This document shows, in pieces, positions 17,060 through 24,839 of a stretch of 44,140 nt of DNA (position 1 is its first letter; each line of letters starts with the position of its first letter). This DNA is from an uncultured Gemmatimonadota bacterium (GTDB lineage: Bacteria; Gemmatimonadota; Gemmatimonadetes; Gemmatimonadales; Gemmatimonadaceae): the NCBI GenBank assembly GCA_946480295.1, contig CAMLIT010000021.1:1-44140 (forward strand). Reading direction: 5' to 3'. The notes beneath the pieces are model-generated. The model was not told the origin of the DNA. It did not search any database and saw nothing but the letters and a program-made list of their open reading frames with translations. Both the position numbers and the translations under genes were made by a program.

Positions 17060-18507
17060 CCGCAGCCGCACCGCAGCTCCGCCACTTCATCGCCGGCGAC
17101 TGGCAGGCGAGCGCCTCCGACCGCTGGCTCGACGACGTGAACCCCTCCGACGCGCGCGACGTCGTCGCCCACGTGCCGGCGGGAGCGTCGGCCGACGTGC
17201 AGGCCGCGGTCGCGGCGGCCGCCGGTGCGTGGCCGGCGTGGCGGGCGCTGACCGGTCCCGCGCGCGCGGAGCACCTGTACAAGTGGGCCGCGGCCATCGC
17301 CGCGCGGCAGGAGGAGCTCGCGCAGGCCATGGCGCGCGAGGTCGGGAAGCCGATCGGCGAATCGCGGGGCGAGGTCGGCCGCTGCATAACGATCCTCCGC
17401 TACTACGCCGGCGAGGCGGTGCGGGAGATCGGCGAGGTGATCCCGGCGCAGGCCCCCGGCGCGCTGCAGTTCACGCTGCGCGAGCCGCTCGGCGTCGTCG
17501 CCCTCATCACGCCGTGGAACTTCCCGGCGGCGATCCCCCTCTGGAAGGCGGCGCCCGCGCTCGCCTTCGGCAACACGGTCGTGCTGAAGCCCGCCGAGGC
17601 GGCGGCGCACATGGCGGTCCTCCTCGCCGAGACCGCGGCGCAGGCCGGCCTCCCCGCCGGGGTGTTCAACGTCCTCCTCGGGAGCGGCGCCGTCATCGGC
17701 GACGCGCTCCTGCGCGCCCCCGAGGTGAAGGCCGTGAGCTTCACCGGCTCGGGGAAGGTCGGCGCGCTGGTCGCGGCGACGGCGGCGGCGCGCAACATCC
17801 GCTACCAGACGGAGATGGGCGGCAAGAACGTGGCGATCGTCATGCCCGACGCCGACCTGCGGCAGGCGGCGGTGCTCACCGCTGCGGGCGCGATGCGCTA
17901 CGCCGGCCAGAAGTGCACCGCGACGAGCCGCGTGATCGTGGCGAAGGAGGTCGAGGCGGCGTTCTTCGCGGAGCTGCGCAAGCAGATCGACGCGCTGCCG
18001 CTCGGGCCCGTGACGGACGCCGCCGCCGCCGTGGGGCCGGTGATCAACGACGAGACGCGGCAGTCGATCCGCCGCGTGCTGGCCGAGTGCGGCGCGGAGC
18101 CCGTGTACGAGGGGAAGGTGCCGGCCACGCCGGAGTTCGCGAACGGCTTCTTCCTCCCGCCGACGGTGCTGCGCGGCGCGGCGCCCGATTCGGTGCTCGC
18201 GCAGCGCGAGCTCTTCGGCCCGGTGCTCGCCGCCTTCGTCGCCGACGACCTGGAGCACGCGCTCGCCCTCGCCAACCAGACGCCGTACGGCCTCAGCGCC
18301 TCGCTGTTCACGCACGACCTCCGCGACGTGCTCCGCTACGTGCATCGCATCGAGGTCGGCCTCGTGCGCGTGAACGGCGACACGACGGGGGTGGATCCGC
18401 ACGCGCCCTTCGGCGGCATGAAGGGCTCGAGCTCCGGCAGCCGCGAGCAGGGACCGGCGGCGCGCGAGTTCTACACGGAGATCAAGACGGTGCAGGTGAA
18501 CCCGTGA
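17056..18507 (+). CDS. Aldehyde dehydrogenase, probable 2-oxoglutarate semialdehyde dehydrogenase
   Basis: 483 residues, full-length ALDH superfamily. Catalytic residues are Asn155 (TPWNFP), Glu253 (TEMGGKN) and Cys287 (GQKCTA), with NAD(P)-binding motifs VLKPAE and FTGSGKVG. In the known hydroxyproline pathway the last step oxidises 2-oxoglutarate semialdehyde (2,5-dioxopentanoate) to 2-oxoglutarate, which enters the TCA cycle. The assignment rests on the operon, since all other pathway steps are present, and on resemblance to that ALDH subgroup. It overlaps the regulator upstream (ATGA) and the epimerase downstream (TGATG). Confidence 0.88.
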   Translation: MTAAAPQLRHFIAGDWQASASDRWLDDVNPSDARDVVAHVPAGASADVQAAVAAAAGAWPAWRALTGPARAEHLYKWAAAIAARQEELAQAMAREVGKPIGESRGEVGRCITILRYYAGEAVREIGEVIPAQAPGALQFTLREPLGVVALITPWNFPAAIPLWKAAPALAFGNTVVLKPAEAAAHMAVLLAETAAQAGLPAGVFNVLLGSGAVIGDALLRAPEVKAVSFTGSGKVGALVAATAAARNIRYQTEMGGKNVAIVMPDADLRQAAVLTAAGAMRYAGQKCTATSRVIVAKEVEAAFFAELRKQIDALPLGPVTDAAAAVGPVINDETRQSIRRVLAECGAEPVYEGKVPATPEFANGFFLPPTVLRGAAPDSVLAQRELFGPVLAAFVADDLEHALALANQTPYGLSASLFTHDLRDVLRYVHRIEVGLVRVNGDTTGVDPHAPFGGMKGSSSGSREQGPAAREFYTEIKTVQVNP

Positions 18508-19526
18508 TGGCGGGACGCGGGACGCGGGACGCGTCGCGCGTCGCCGCCGACGACGGCGTCCTCGCTGCCAACGAGCAGGTGCCCGAGTCGATGCACGTGA
18601 TCGACTCGCACACGGAGGGGGAGCCGACGCGGGTGATCGTGGACGGCTTCCCGCCGCCGCAGGGGGCGACGATGGCGGAGCGGCGCGACGACATGCGCAC
18701 GCGGCTCGACCACCTGCGCCGCGCCGTCGTCTGCGAGCCCCGGGGGCACGCGGCGATCGTCGGCGCGCTGCTCACGCCGGCCGTCGAGGTGGGCTCCGTC
18801 ACCGGCATCATCTTCTTCAACAACGAGACGTACCTCGGCATGTGCGGCCATGGCCTCATCGGCGTGGTGCGGACGCTGGAGTACCTCGGGCGCATCGGCC
18901 CCGGCGTCTGGCGCTTCGACACGCCGGTGGGCACGGTGTCGGCGGAGCTCGACGAGGAGGGCGCGGTGACGATCGAGAACGTCCCCGCCTACTGCCATCG
19001 CCGCAACGTGCGGGTGGAGGTGCCGAACGTGGGCGAGGTCGTCGGCGACATCGCCTACGGCGGCAACTGGTTCTTCATCACGGAGCTGGACGGCGTGCGC
19101 GTGAGCCTCGACAACGCCGACGCGCTCACGCGGCTCACGCGCGCGATCCAGGACGCGCTGCGCGCCCGCGGGATCACCGGCGCGCACGGCGCCGACATCG
19201 ACCACATCGAGATCTCCGCCGTCGCCGGCCGGCCGGACGCCGACTGCCGCAACTTCGTCCTCTGTTCCGGCGGCGAGTACGACCGCTCCCCCTGCGGCAC
19301 GGGCACCTCGGCGAAGATGGCGGTGCTGCACGCGCGCGGGGAGCTGAAGCTCGACGAGCCGTTCCGGCAGGAGAGCGTGACGGGGAGCATGTTCACCGGC
19401 TGGCTGACGTCGGGGCTCGCCGGCGACCTGATCCCGCACATCCGGGGGAACGCGTACATCACGGGCGACGCGATCCTGCGCTTCGATCCGGCCGATCCGT
19501 TCCGGACGGGGTTCATCGGCGCGTGA
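18507..19526 (+). CDS. 4-hydroxyproline 2-epimerase (proline racemase family)
   Basis: 339 residues from the ATG at 18507. It interconverts trans-4-hydroxy-L-proline and cis-4-hydroxy-D-proline without a cofactor. Both catalytic cysteines are present, Cys113 in MCGHG and Cys263 in DRSPCGTGTSAK. A second Cys, rather than Thr, argues for an epimerase/racemase and against a trans-3-hydroxyproline dehydratase. The family start VIDSHTEGEPTRV follows Met29 (18591), so 18591 may be the true start. The extra 28 residues overlap a GCGGGAC heptamer repeat. The TGATG junction supports the upstream start, and neither has a strong ribosome site. It overlaps the next gene by GTGA. Confidence 0.92.
   Translation: MAGRGTRDASRVAADDGVLAANEQVPESMHVIDSHTEGEPTRVIVDGFPPPQGATMAERRDDMRTRLDHLRRAVVCEPRGHAAIVGALLTPAVEVGSVTGIIFFNNETYLGMCGHGLIGVVRTLEYLGRIGPGVWRFDTPVGTVSAELDEEGAVTIENVPAYCHRRNVRVEVPNVGEVVGDIAYGGNWFFITELDGVRVSLDNADALTRLTRAIQDALRARGITGAHGADIDHIEISAVAGRPDADCRNFVLCSGGEYDRSPCGTGTSAKMAVLHARGELKLDEPFRQESVTGSMFTGWLTSGLAGDLIPHIRGNAYITGDAILRFDPADPFRTGFIGA
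18510..18530 (+). repeat. Heptamer repeat GCGGGAC x3 inside the 5' end of the epimerase gene
   Basis: Three perfect GCGGGAC units start 3 nt after the aldehyde dehydrogenase stop. If translation starts at 18507 they encode an AGRGTRDAS-type stretch that lies outside the conserved family core. Confidence 0.8.
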
Positions 19527-20650
19527 ACGCGGACGCGATCGTCGTCGGCGCGGGGATCGTCGGGGCGGCCTGCGCGGCAGCGCTCGCCCGCGACGGGCTG
19601 CGCGTCGCGGTGCTCGATTCTCGTTATGCGGCGGGCGGGACGACGGCGGCGGGGATGGGCCACGTCGTCGTCATGGACGACTCCCCGGAGCAGCTCGCGC
19701 TGACGGCGTACTCCGAGCGCCTGTGGAACGAGGCGGCGCGCTCGCTGCCGCGCCGCGTGGAGCGCGAGGCGTCGGGGACGCTGTGGGTCGCCGAGGACGC
19801 CGAGCAGCTCGAGGCGGTGCGGGCGAAGCAGCGCCTGTACGCGGAGGCGGGGATCGCCACGGAGATCCTCGGCGCGGAGGAGGTGCGTGCGGCCGAGCCC
19901 AACCTGCGGCGCGGCCTCGCCGGCGGGCTGCGCGTGCCGTCGGACTCCGTCGTGTATCCGCCCGCGGCGGCGCTCTGGCTGCTCGACGTCGCGCGCGGCT
20001 ACGGCGCGACGGTGCGCGAGCACTGCCCGGTGGAGCGCATCGACGCGCACGCGGTGCACTGCGGCGGCGAGGTGCTGCGGGCGGAGGTCGTGGTGAACGC
20101 CGCCGGCGCCGCCGCCCCGCGCCTCACCCCGGAGCTGCCGATCGTGCCGCGCAAGGGGCACCTGGTCATCACCGACCGGGACCACGGCTTCTGCCATCAC
20201 CAGATCGTCGAGCTAGGGTACCTGGCGAGCGCGCACACGATGACGACGGCGTCGGTCGCCTTCAACGTGCAGCCGCGCGCGACGGGGCAGGTGCTCATCG
20301 GCTCGTCGCGCGAGCTGGTGGGGTGGGATCCCTCGGTGAACCCGCGTCTGCTGCGCCGGATGATCGAGCGGGCGCACCAGTTCATGCCGGCGATCGCCGA
20401 CCTGTCGGCGATCCGGACGTGGACGGGGTTCCGGCCGGCGACGCCGGACAAGCTGCCGCTCATCGGGCGCTGGGACCCGGTGCCGGGGCTCTACGTCGCC
20501 GCCGGGCACGAGGGCCTCGGGATCACGACGTCGTTAGGCACGGGCGCGCTCGTCGCCGACCTCGTCGCCGGCCGTCCCACCGCGATCGACGCCGCGCCCT
20601 TCGCGCCGACCCGCGTCCTCGCCCACGCCGAACCGTCGCCGGCCGCATGA
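19523..20650 (+). CDS. FAD-dependent D-amino-acid/D-hydroxyproline dehydrogenase subunit
   Basis: 375 residues of the DAO/glycine-oxidase-like FAD family. The FAD Rossmann motif VVGAGIVGAACAAAL is at the N-terminus, GGTTAAGMGH and PRKGHLVIT are in the middle, and the C-terminal FAD motif GLYVAAGHEGLGIT is present. In pseudomonads cis-4-hydroxy-D-proline is oxidised by a three-subunit enzyme (LhpB/E/F) made of such a DAO-like chain, a pyridine-nucleotide/FAD chain and a small 2Fe-2S chain, and all three types follow one another here. This chain would bind the amino acid and give pyrroline-4-hydroxy-2-carboxylate. The start is GTG, overlapping the epimerase stop (GTGA). Confidence 0.88.
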   Translation: MNADAIVVGAGIVGAACAAALARDGLRVAVLDSRYAAGGTTAAGMGHVVVMDDSPEQLALTAYSERLWNEAARSLPRRVEREASGTLWVAEDAEQLEAVRAKQRLYAEAGIATEILGAEEVRAAEPNLRRGLAGGLRVPSDSVVYPPAAALWLLDVARGYGATVREHCPVERIDAHAVHCGGEVLRAEVVVNAAGAAAPRLTPELPIVPRKGHLVITDRDHGFCHHQIVELGYLASAHTMTTASVAFNVQPRATGQVLIGSSRELVGWDPSVNPRLLRRMIERAHQFMPAIADLSAIRTWTGFRPATPDKLPLIGRWDPVPGLYVAAGHEGLGITTSLGTGALVADLVAGRPTAIDAAPFAPTRVLAHAEPSPAA

Positions 20651-20913
20651 GCGACACCGTCGAGATCATCGCCGATGGGCGCCGCGCCCGCGTCCCCGCC
20701 GGGATCACCGTCGCCGCCGCGCTGCTCGACCTCGGCATCGACGTCTTCCGGCGCTCGGTGACGGGCGCGCCGCGCGGCCCCGTCTGCGGGATGGGCGTCT
20801 GCTACGAGTGCCGCGTCACCATCGACGGGGTCCCCCACCGGCGCGCCTGCATCGTGCCGGTGGCGAACGGGATGGAGATCGCCACCGCGGACGCGGAGGC
20901 GCGCGCGCGATGA
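20647..20913 (+). CDS. Small 2Fe-2S ferredoxin-like dehydrogenase subunit
   Basis: 88 residues. Cys47, Cys52, Cys55 (CGMGVCYEC) and Cys68 form a plant-type 2Fe-2S site. The length and the VEIIADGRRARVPAGITVAAALLD start match the small gamma subunit of sarcosine-oxidase-like and D-hydroxyproline dehydrogenases (LhpF type). It would carry electrons between the two flavin chains of the complex. It overlaps both neighbours by ATGA. Confidence 0.9.
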   Translation: MSDTVEIIADGRRARVPAGITVAAALLDLGIDVFRRSVTGAPRGPVCGMGVCYECRVTIDGVPHRRACIVPVANGMEIATADAEARAR

Positions 20914-22223
20914 CGATCGAGCGCCTCGACGTGGATGTCGCCGTCGTCGGCGCCGGCCCCGCCGGCATCGCCGCCGCGGTGCGCGCCGCCGGGAGCGGCG
21001 CGCGCGTCGCCGTGCTCGACGAGGGACTCCAGGCCGGGGGGCAGATCTGGCGCCATCGGCCCGGCGCACCCGCGCCGGACGCGGCGCGCCCGTGGCTCGC
21101 GCGCTTCGAGCGGTCGGGCGCGACGCTGCTCGCCGGCGCCAAGGTGGTGGAGGTGCAGCGCCCCGCCCACGGCGGCGTCGTCGTGGAGGCGGAGCGCGGC
21201 TCCAGCCCGCTCGTCGTCGCGGCGCGGCGGCTCGTCATCGCCACCGGCGCGCGCGAGCTCTTCCTCCCCTTCCCCGGCTGGACGCTGCCCGGCGTGGTCG
21301 GGGTGGGCGGCGCGCAGGCGCTGCTCAAGAGCGGCGCCTCGTTCGGCGGCAAGCGCGTCGTCATCGCCGGCTCGGGGCCGCTGCTCCTCCCGGTGGCCGC
21401 GGCGCTCGCCGGCGCCGGCGCCCGCGTCGCAGTCGTCGCCGAGCAGGCCGCCGGCGGCGCCGTGGCGTCGTTCGCGGCGCGGCTCGTCGCCCGGCCGGGC
21501 ACCCTCCTCCAGGCGGCGCGCTACCGCGCGGCGTTCGCCCGCACGCGCTACCGCACCGGCACCTGGGTGACGCGCGCCGACGGCGCCGACCGCGTGCGCC
21601 GGGTGACGCTCACCGACGGCCGCACGACGCGCGAGTACGACTGCGACGTGCTCTGCGCCGCGTTCGGCCTCGTGCCGAACACGGAGCTGGCGCGGCTGCT
21701 GGGGTGCGAGGTCGCCGACGGCGCCGTGGTCGTGGACGCTCGTCAGGCGACGAGCGTGGAGGACGTCTTCTGCGCCGGCGAGCCGACGGGCATCGGCGGG
21801 GTCGAGCTCGCGCTGCTGGAAGGCGAGGTCGCCGGCCTCTGCGCCGCCGGGCGTCCGCAGGACGCGCTGCCCCTCGGCGCGCGCCGCGCCGCGGCGCAGC
21901 GCGCGGCGGCACGACTCACGCAGGCGTTCGCGCTCCGTCCGGCGCTGAAGACCCTCGCCGAGCCGGACACGATCGTCTGCCGGTGCGAGGACGTCCCGCT
22001 CGGCGCCCTCTCGCCTGGATGGTCCATTCGCCAGGCCAAGCTGTACACCCGCTGCGGCATGGGCCCCTGTCAGGGGCGCATCTGCGGCGCCGCACTCCAC
22101 CATCTCTACGGCTGGGCGCCGGACACCGTCCGCTCCCCCGTCGAGCCGGTGCTGCTTTCTACATTACTGGCGGACGCCGCGCCTGCCGCCGCGCCGCCCG
22201 ACTCAGGAGACGCCTCACGATGA
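20910..22223 (+). CDS. FAD/NAD(P)-binding dehydrogenase subunit with C-terminal 2Fe-2S domain
   Basis: 437 residues. The N-terminal FAD-binding site is VVGAGPAGIAAAV, a second Rossmann site is VIAGSGPLLLPVAAAL, and VFCAGEPTGIGG closes the FAD domain. The C-terminus is a BFD-like 2Fe-2S domain with cysteines in IVCRCEDV and RCGMGPCQGRICG. This matches the alpha subunit (LhpE/HcnB type) of multi-subunit D-hydroxyproline dehydrogenases. It would pass electrons from the complex to an acceptor. It overlaps the ferredoxin upstream and the DapA-family gene downstream (ATGA). Confidence 0.9.
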   Translation: MTIERLDVDVAVVGAGPAGIAAAVRAAGSGARVAVLDEGLQAGGQIWRHRPGAPAPDAARPWLARFERSGATLLAGAKVVEVQRPAHGGVVVEAERGSSPLVVAARRLVIATGARELFLPFPGWTLPGVVGVGGAQALLKSGASFGGKRVVIAGSGPLLLPVAAALAGAGARVAVVAEQAAGGAVASFAARLVARPGTLLQAARYRAAFARTRYRTGTWVTRADGADRVRRVTLTDGRTTREYDCDVLCAAFGLVPNTELARLLGCEVADGAVVVDARQATSVEDVFCAGEPTGIGGVELALLEGEVAGLCAAGRPQDALPLGARRAAAQRAAARLTQAFALRPALKTLAEPDTIVCRCEDVPLGALSPGWSIRQAKLYTRCGMGPCQGRICGAALHHLYGWAPDTVRSPVEPVLLSTLLADAAPAAAPPDSGDASR

Positions 22224-23161
22224 ATCAGCGACAGTGGGCCGGGGTGCTGCCGGCGATCACCACGCCCTTCCATGCCGACCTGTCGGTCGATCACGACGCC
22301 CTCGCCCGGCACGTCCAGTGGCTCGTCGACAGCGGCTGCCGCGGCATCGTCGCCCTCGGCTCGCTGGGCGAGTCCCAGACGCTCGCCTTCGAGGAGAAGC
22401 TGGAGATCCTCGCGACGTGCAAGCGAACGGTCGGCGCGCGCGTGCCGATCGTCGCCGGCGTCGCCTGCCTGAGCACGAGTGAGGGCGTGTCCCTCGCCAA
22501 ACGAGCCGCCGCCGTCGGCGCGGACGGCCTGATGGTGCTCCCGGCGTACGTGTACCGCAGCGACGCGCGCGAGACGCTGGCCCACTTCGACGCGATCATC
22601 GCGGCGACCGGGCTCTCGTGCATGCTGTACAACAACCCCGTCGCCTACGGCACCGACGTGTCGCCGGCCCAGCTCGAGGAGCTCGCCGCGCGCCACGCCA
22701 ACCTGCACGCCGTGAAGGAATCGAGCGGCGACGTGCGGCGCGTGACGGCGATCCACGAGCGCGTGGGCGACCGCCTCACCGTGCTCGCCGGGATGGACGA
22801 CGCGATCCTCGAGAGCATCCCGATGGGGGCGAAGGGCTGGGTCGCCGGCCTCGTGAACGCCTTTCCGGTGGAGAGCGTGCGGCTGTTCGAGCTGGCCACG
22901 GCGGGGAAGTGGGAGGAGGCGCGGGCCCTGTACGAATGGTTCCTGCCGCTCCTCCGGCTCGACACCGTGCCGAAGTTCGTCCAGCTCATCAAGCTCGTGC
23001 AGGCGGAGGTCGGCCGCGGCAGCGTGACCGTGCGCCCGCCGCGGCTCGAGCTCGTCGGCGAGGAGCTCGCCGCGGCGCGCGCGGTGATCCAGCAGGCGCT
23101 CGCCAAGCGGCCGACGCCCGCGAAGCGCGCCCCGGCCGCCGCGCCCGCCGCCGTCGCCTGA
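22220..23161 (+). CDS. DapA-family pyrroline-4-hydroxy-2-carboxylate deaminase (probable)
   Basis: 313 residues of the dihydrodipicolinate synthase/N-acetylneuraminate lyase family. The Schiff-base Lys166 (AVKESSGD) and the proton-relay Tyr137 (MLYNNP) are present, with GSLGESQTL as the carboxylate-binding loop (usually GTTGE). In the hydroxyproline pathway this family deaminates pyrroline-4-hydroxy-2-carboxylate to 2-oxoglutarate semialdehyde. The assignment over DapA itself rests on the operon. AGGAG lies 10 nt before the ATG, which overlaps the upstream stop. The C-terminus ends in an Ala/Pro-rich tail. It is the last gene of the operon, and a strong hairpin follows. Confidence 0.87.
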   Translation: MNQRQWAGVLPAITTPFHADLSVDHDALARHVQWLVDSGCRGIVALGSLGESQTLAFEEKLEILATCKRTVGARVPIVAGVACLSTSEGVSLAKRAAAVGADGLMVLPAYVYRSDARETLAHFDAIIAATGLSCMLYNNPVAYGTDVSPAQLEELAARHANLHAVKESSGDVRRVTAIHERVGDRLTVLAGMDDAILESIPMGAKGWVAGLVNAFPVESVRLFELATAGKWEEARALYEWFLPLLRLDTVPKFVQLIKLVQAEVGRGSVTVRPPRLELVGEELAAARAVIQQALAKRPTPAKRAPAAAPAAVA

Positions 23162-23178
23162 CGACCCTTCCCGCGAAC

Positions 23179-23205
23179 GCCCGGGAGAGGCAGCTTCTCC
23201 CGGGC
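23179..23205 (+). terminator. Hairpin closing the hydroxyproline operon
   Basis: Perfect 10-bp arms GCCCGGGAGA (23179-23188) and TCTCCCGGGC (23196-23205) with a 7-nt loop, 17 nt after the operon's last stop. No T-tract follows. Confidence 0.75.
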
Positions 23206-23255
23206 ATCACGTCGACGCTGGCGTGAGCTGACCTCCAACCGGCTCGCCATACCCC

Positions 23256-24437
23256 ATGCGCACTTCCTCACCGCTTCGCGCGCTCTGCTCGGGCGCGCTG
23301 CTCGCTCTCCTCGTCGTCGGCTGCGCCCGACTGGGCATCCGCACCGTCTCCGCCCCGCACGGGCTCGCGCCCACGCCGCCGATGGGGTGGAACAGCTGGA
23401 ACAGGTTCGGCTGCCACATCGACGAGAACCTGATCCGCGAGACCGCCGACGCCATGGTGCGGACGGGGATGAAGGACGCCGGCTACGAGTACGTGAACAT
23501 CGACGACTGCTGGATGGCCCCGCAGCGCGACGCGAATGGCGACCTCCAGCCCGACCCGGTGCGCTTCTCGCACGGCATCAAGGCGCTCGCGGACTACGTG
23601 CACTCGAAGGGGCTCAAGCTCGGGATCTACTCCTCCGCCGGCACGAAGACCTGCCAGGGGCTGCCCGCCAGCCTCGACCACGAGCAGGCGGACGCGCGGA
23701 AGTTCGCCGAGTGGGGCGTGGACTACCTGAAGTACGACAACTGCAACAACCTCCACCGGCCCGAGATCGAGCGCTACCGCGCGATGGGCGACGCGCTGAA
23801 GGCCACGGGGCGCCCGATCGTCTTCAGCCTGTGCGAGTGGGGGACGGACCATCCGTGGACGTGGGGGCGGTCCGTCGGCGGGGACCTCTGGCGCACCACC
23901 GGCGACATCCAGGACAACTGGAAGTCGGTCATGACGCTCCTCGACAAGCAGGTGCCGATCGTGAAGTACTCCGGGCCGAACGGGTGGAACGATCCCGACA
24001 TGCTCGAGGTCGGGAACGGCCACATGACCGACACCGAGTACCGCGCGCACTTCAGCCTCTGGGCGCTCCTCAACGCGCCGCTCATCGCGGGGAACGACAT
24101 CCGGAGCATGAGCGCCGCGACGCGCGAGATCCTCGAGAATCGCGACGTGATCGCGGTGGACCAGGACTGGGGCGGCGAGCAGGGCTTCCGCGTGCGCGCC
24201 GGCGACCAGCAGGTCTGGGAGAAGCCGATGTCGAACGGCGCGAAGGCCGTGGTGCTGCTGAACCGCGCGGAGACGCCGGCGACGATCAGCGTGACGCCCG
24301 CGGAGCTGGGGCTGTCGCACGACGACGAGTACAAGGTGCGCGATCTCTGGGCGCACAGCGACAGCACGATCCGCGACGCGCTGAGCGCCGAGGTGCCCGC
24401 GCACGGCGCGGCGATGTACATCGTGAGCAAGGACTGA
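23256..24437 (+). CDS. GH27 alpha-galactosidase, lipoprotein
   Basis: 393 residues with a lipoprotein signal (LLVVGC, Cys23). The GH27 start PTPPMGWNSWNRFGC and the YVNIDDCW motif are intact. The nucleophile is Asp161 in YLKYDNC, and the acid/base is Asp217 in WRTTGDI. WNDPDMLEVGNG and the C-terminal Greek-key domain (ending AMYIVSKD) complete the family length. It would remove terminal alpha-galactose from oligosaccharides or glycoproteins at the membrane. No clear ribosome site precedes the ATG. It is the first of four carbohydrate genes on the plus strand. Confidence 0.95.
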   Translation: MRTSSPLRALCSGALLALLVVGCARLGIRTVSAPHGLAPTPPMGWNSWNRFGCHIDENLIRETADAMVRTGMKDAGYEYVNIDDCWMAPQRDANGDLQPDPVRFSHGIKALADYVHSKGLKLGIYSSAGTKTCQGLPASLDHEQADARKFAEWGVDYLKYDNCNNLHRPEIERYRAMGDALKATGRPIVFSLCEWGTDHPWTWGRSVGGDLWRTTGDIQDNWKSVMTLLDKQVPIVKYSGPNGWNDPDMLEVGNGHMTDTEYRAHFSLWALLNAPLIAGNDIRSMSAATREILENRDVIAVDQDWGGEQGFRVRAGDQQVWEKPMSNGAKAVVLLNRAETPATISVTPAELGLSHDDEYKVRDLWAHSDSTIRDALSAEVPAHGAAMYIVSKD

Positions 24438-24445
24438 GCGGGGGA

Positions 24446-24490
24446 CGCGGGACGAGGGACGCGCGGCGCGCGCGGCTCCCTCGTCCCGCG
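24446..24490 (+). terminator. Long perfect hairpin after the alpha-galactosidase gene
   Basis: Arms CGCGGGACGAGGGA (24446-24459) and its exact complement (24477-24490), 14 bp, with a 17-nt GC-only loop. The left arm is built from GGGACGC/GGGACGA heptamer words and starts 8 nt after the stop. It could terminate transcription or be a repeat element. Confidence 0.6.
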
Positions 24491-24639
24491 ACGTTCCTCT
24501 CGCCGTGCGTCGGGGCTGCCTCGCGCCGCCGCTGGCCCCTCGACCCGGCCAGCTACAAAGCGCAGGCGCGAATCGAACGGAACGTCGTGCGAATCGGCGC
24601 GAATGGGGGCGGCGGTGAGGCAGCCGGGACCCGGACCGG

Positions 24640-24672
24640 CCGCTGGGCGTGAGGACCTCTCGCGCCCAGCGG
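24640..24672. repeat. Perfect inverted repeat in spacer
   Basis: CCGCTGGGCG (24640-24649) and CGCCCAGCGG (24663-24672), 10-bp arms with a 13-nt loop. It is not linked to any gene end and its role is unknown. Confidence 0.55.
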
Positions 24673-24839
24673 GACGATCCTCGCCGATCCGCACCGCATC
24701 CGTGTTCATTCGTGTCCCCCGTCGTGTGATGCGAGCCCGACGGAGGAACGCGACGCACGGCGGTAGTGGCCCGGGATGCCCGCGTCCCGCGTCCCGCCTC
24801 CCTTGCATGGCCCCTCAATACGGCGTAGCGTCCCCCCAG

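Larger units (their letters stand above)
24438..24839. other. 402-bp spacer made of hairpins and repeat words
   Basis: No gene is supported. It holds a long hairpin just after the stop (24446-24490), a second perfect hairpin (24640-24672), CATCCGTGTTCATTCGTGTC at 24698-24717, which resembles an interspersed intergenic repeat style, and GCGTCCC-type heptamers in inverted orientation at 24781-24802. The glycosidase gene begins directly after these. Confidence 0.6.

Noticed and set aside
18507..19526. trans-3-hydroxyproline dehydratase
   Set aside because: Both catalytic cysteines (CGHG and CGTGTS) are present, and the operon encodes the D-hydroxyproline route.
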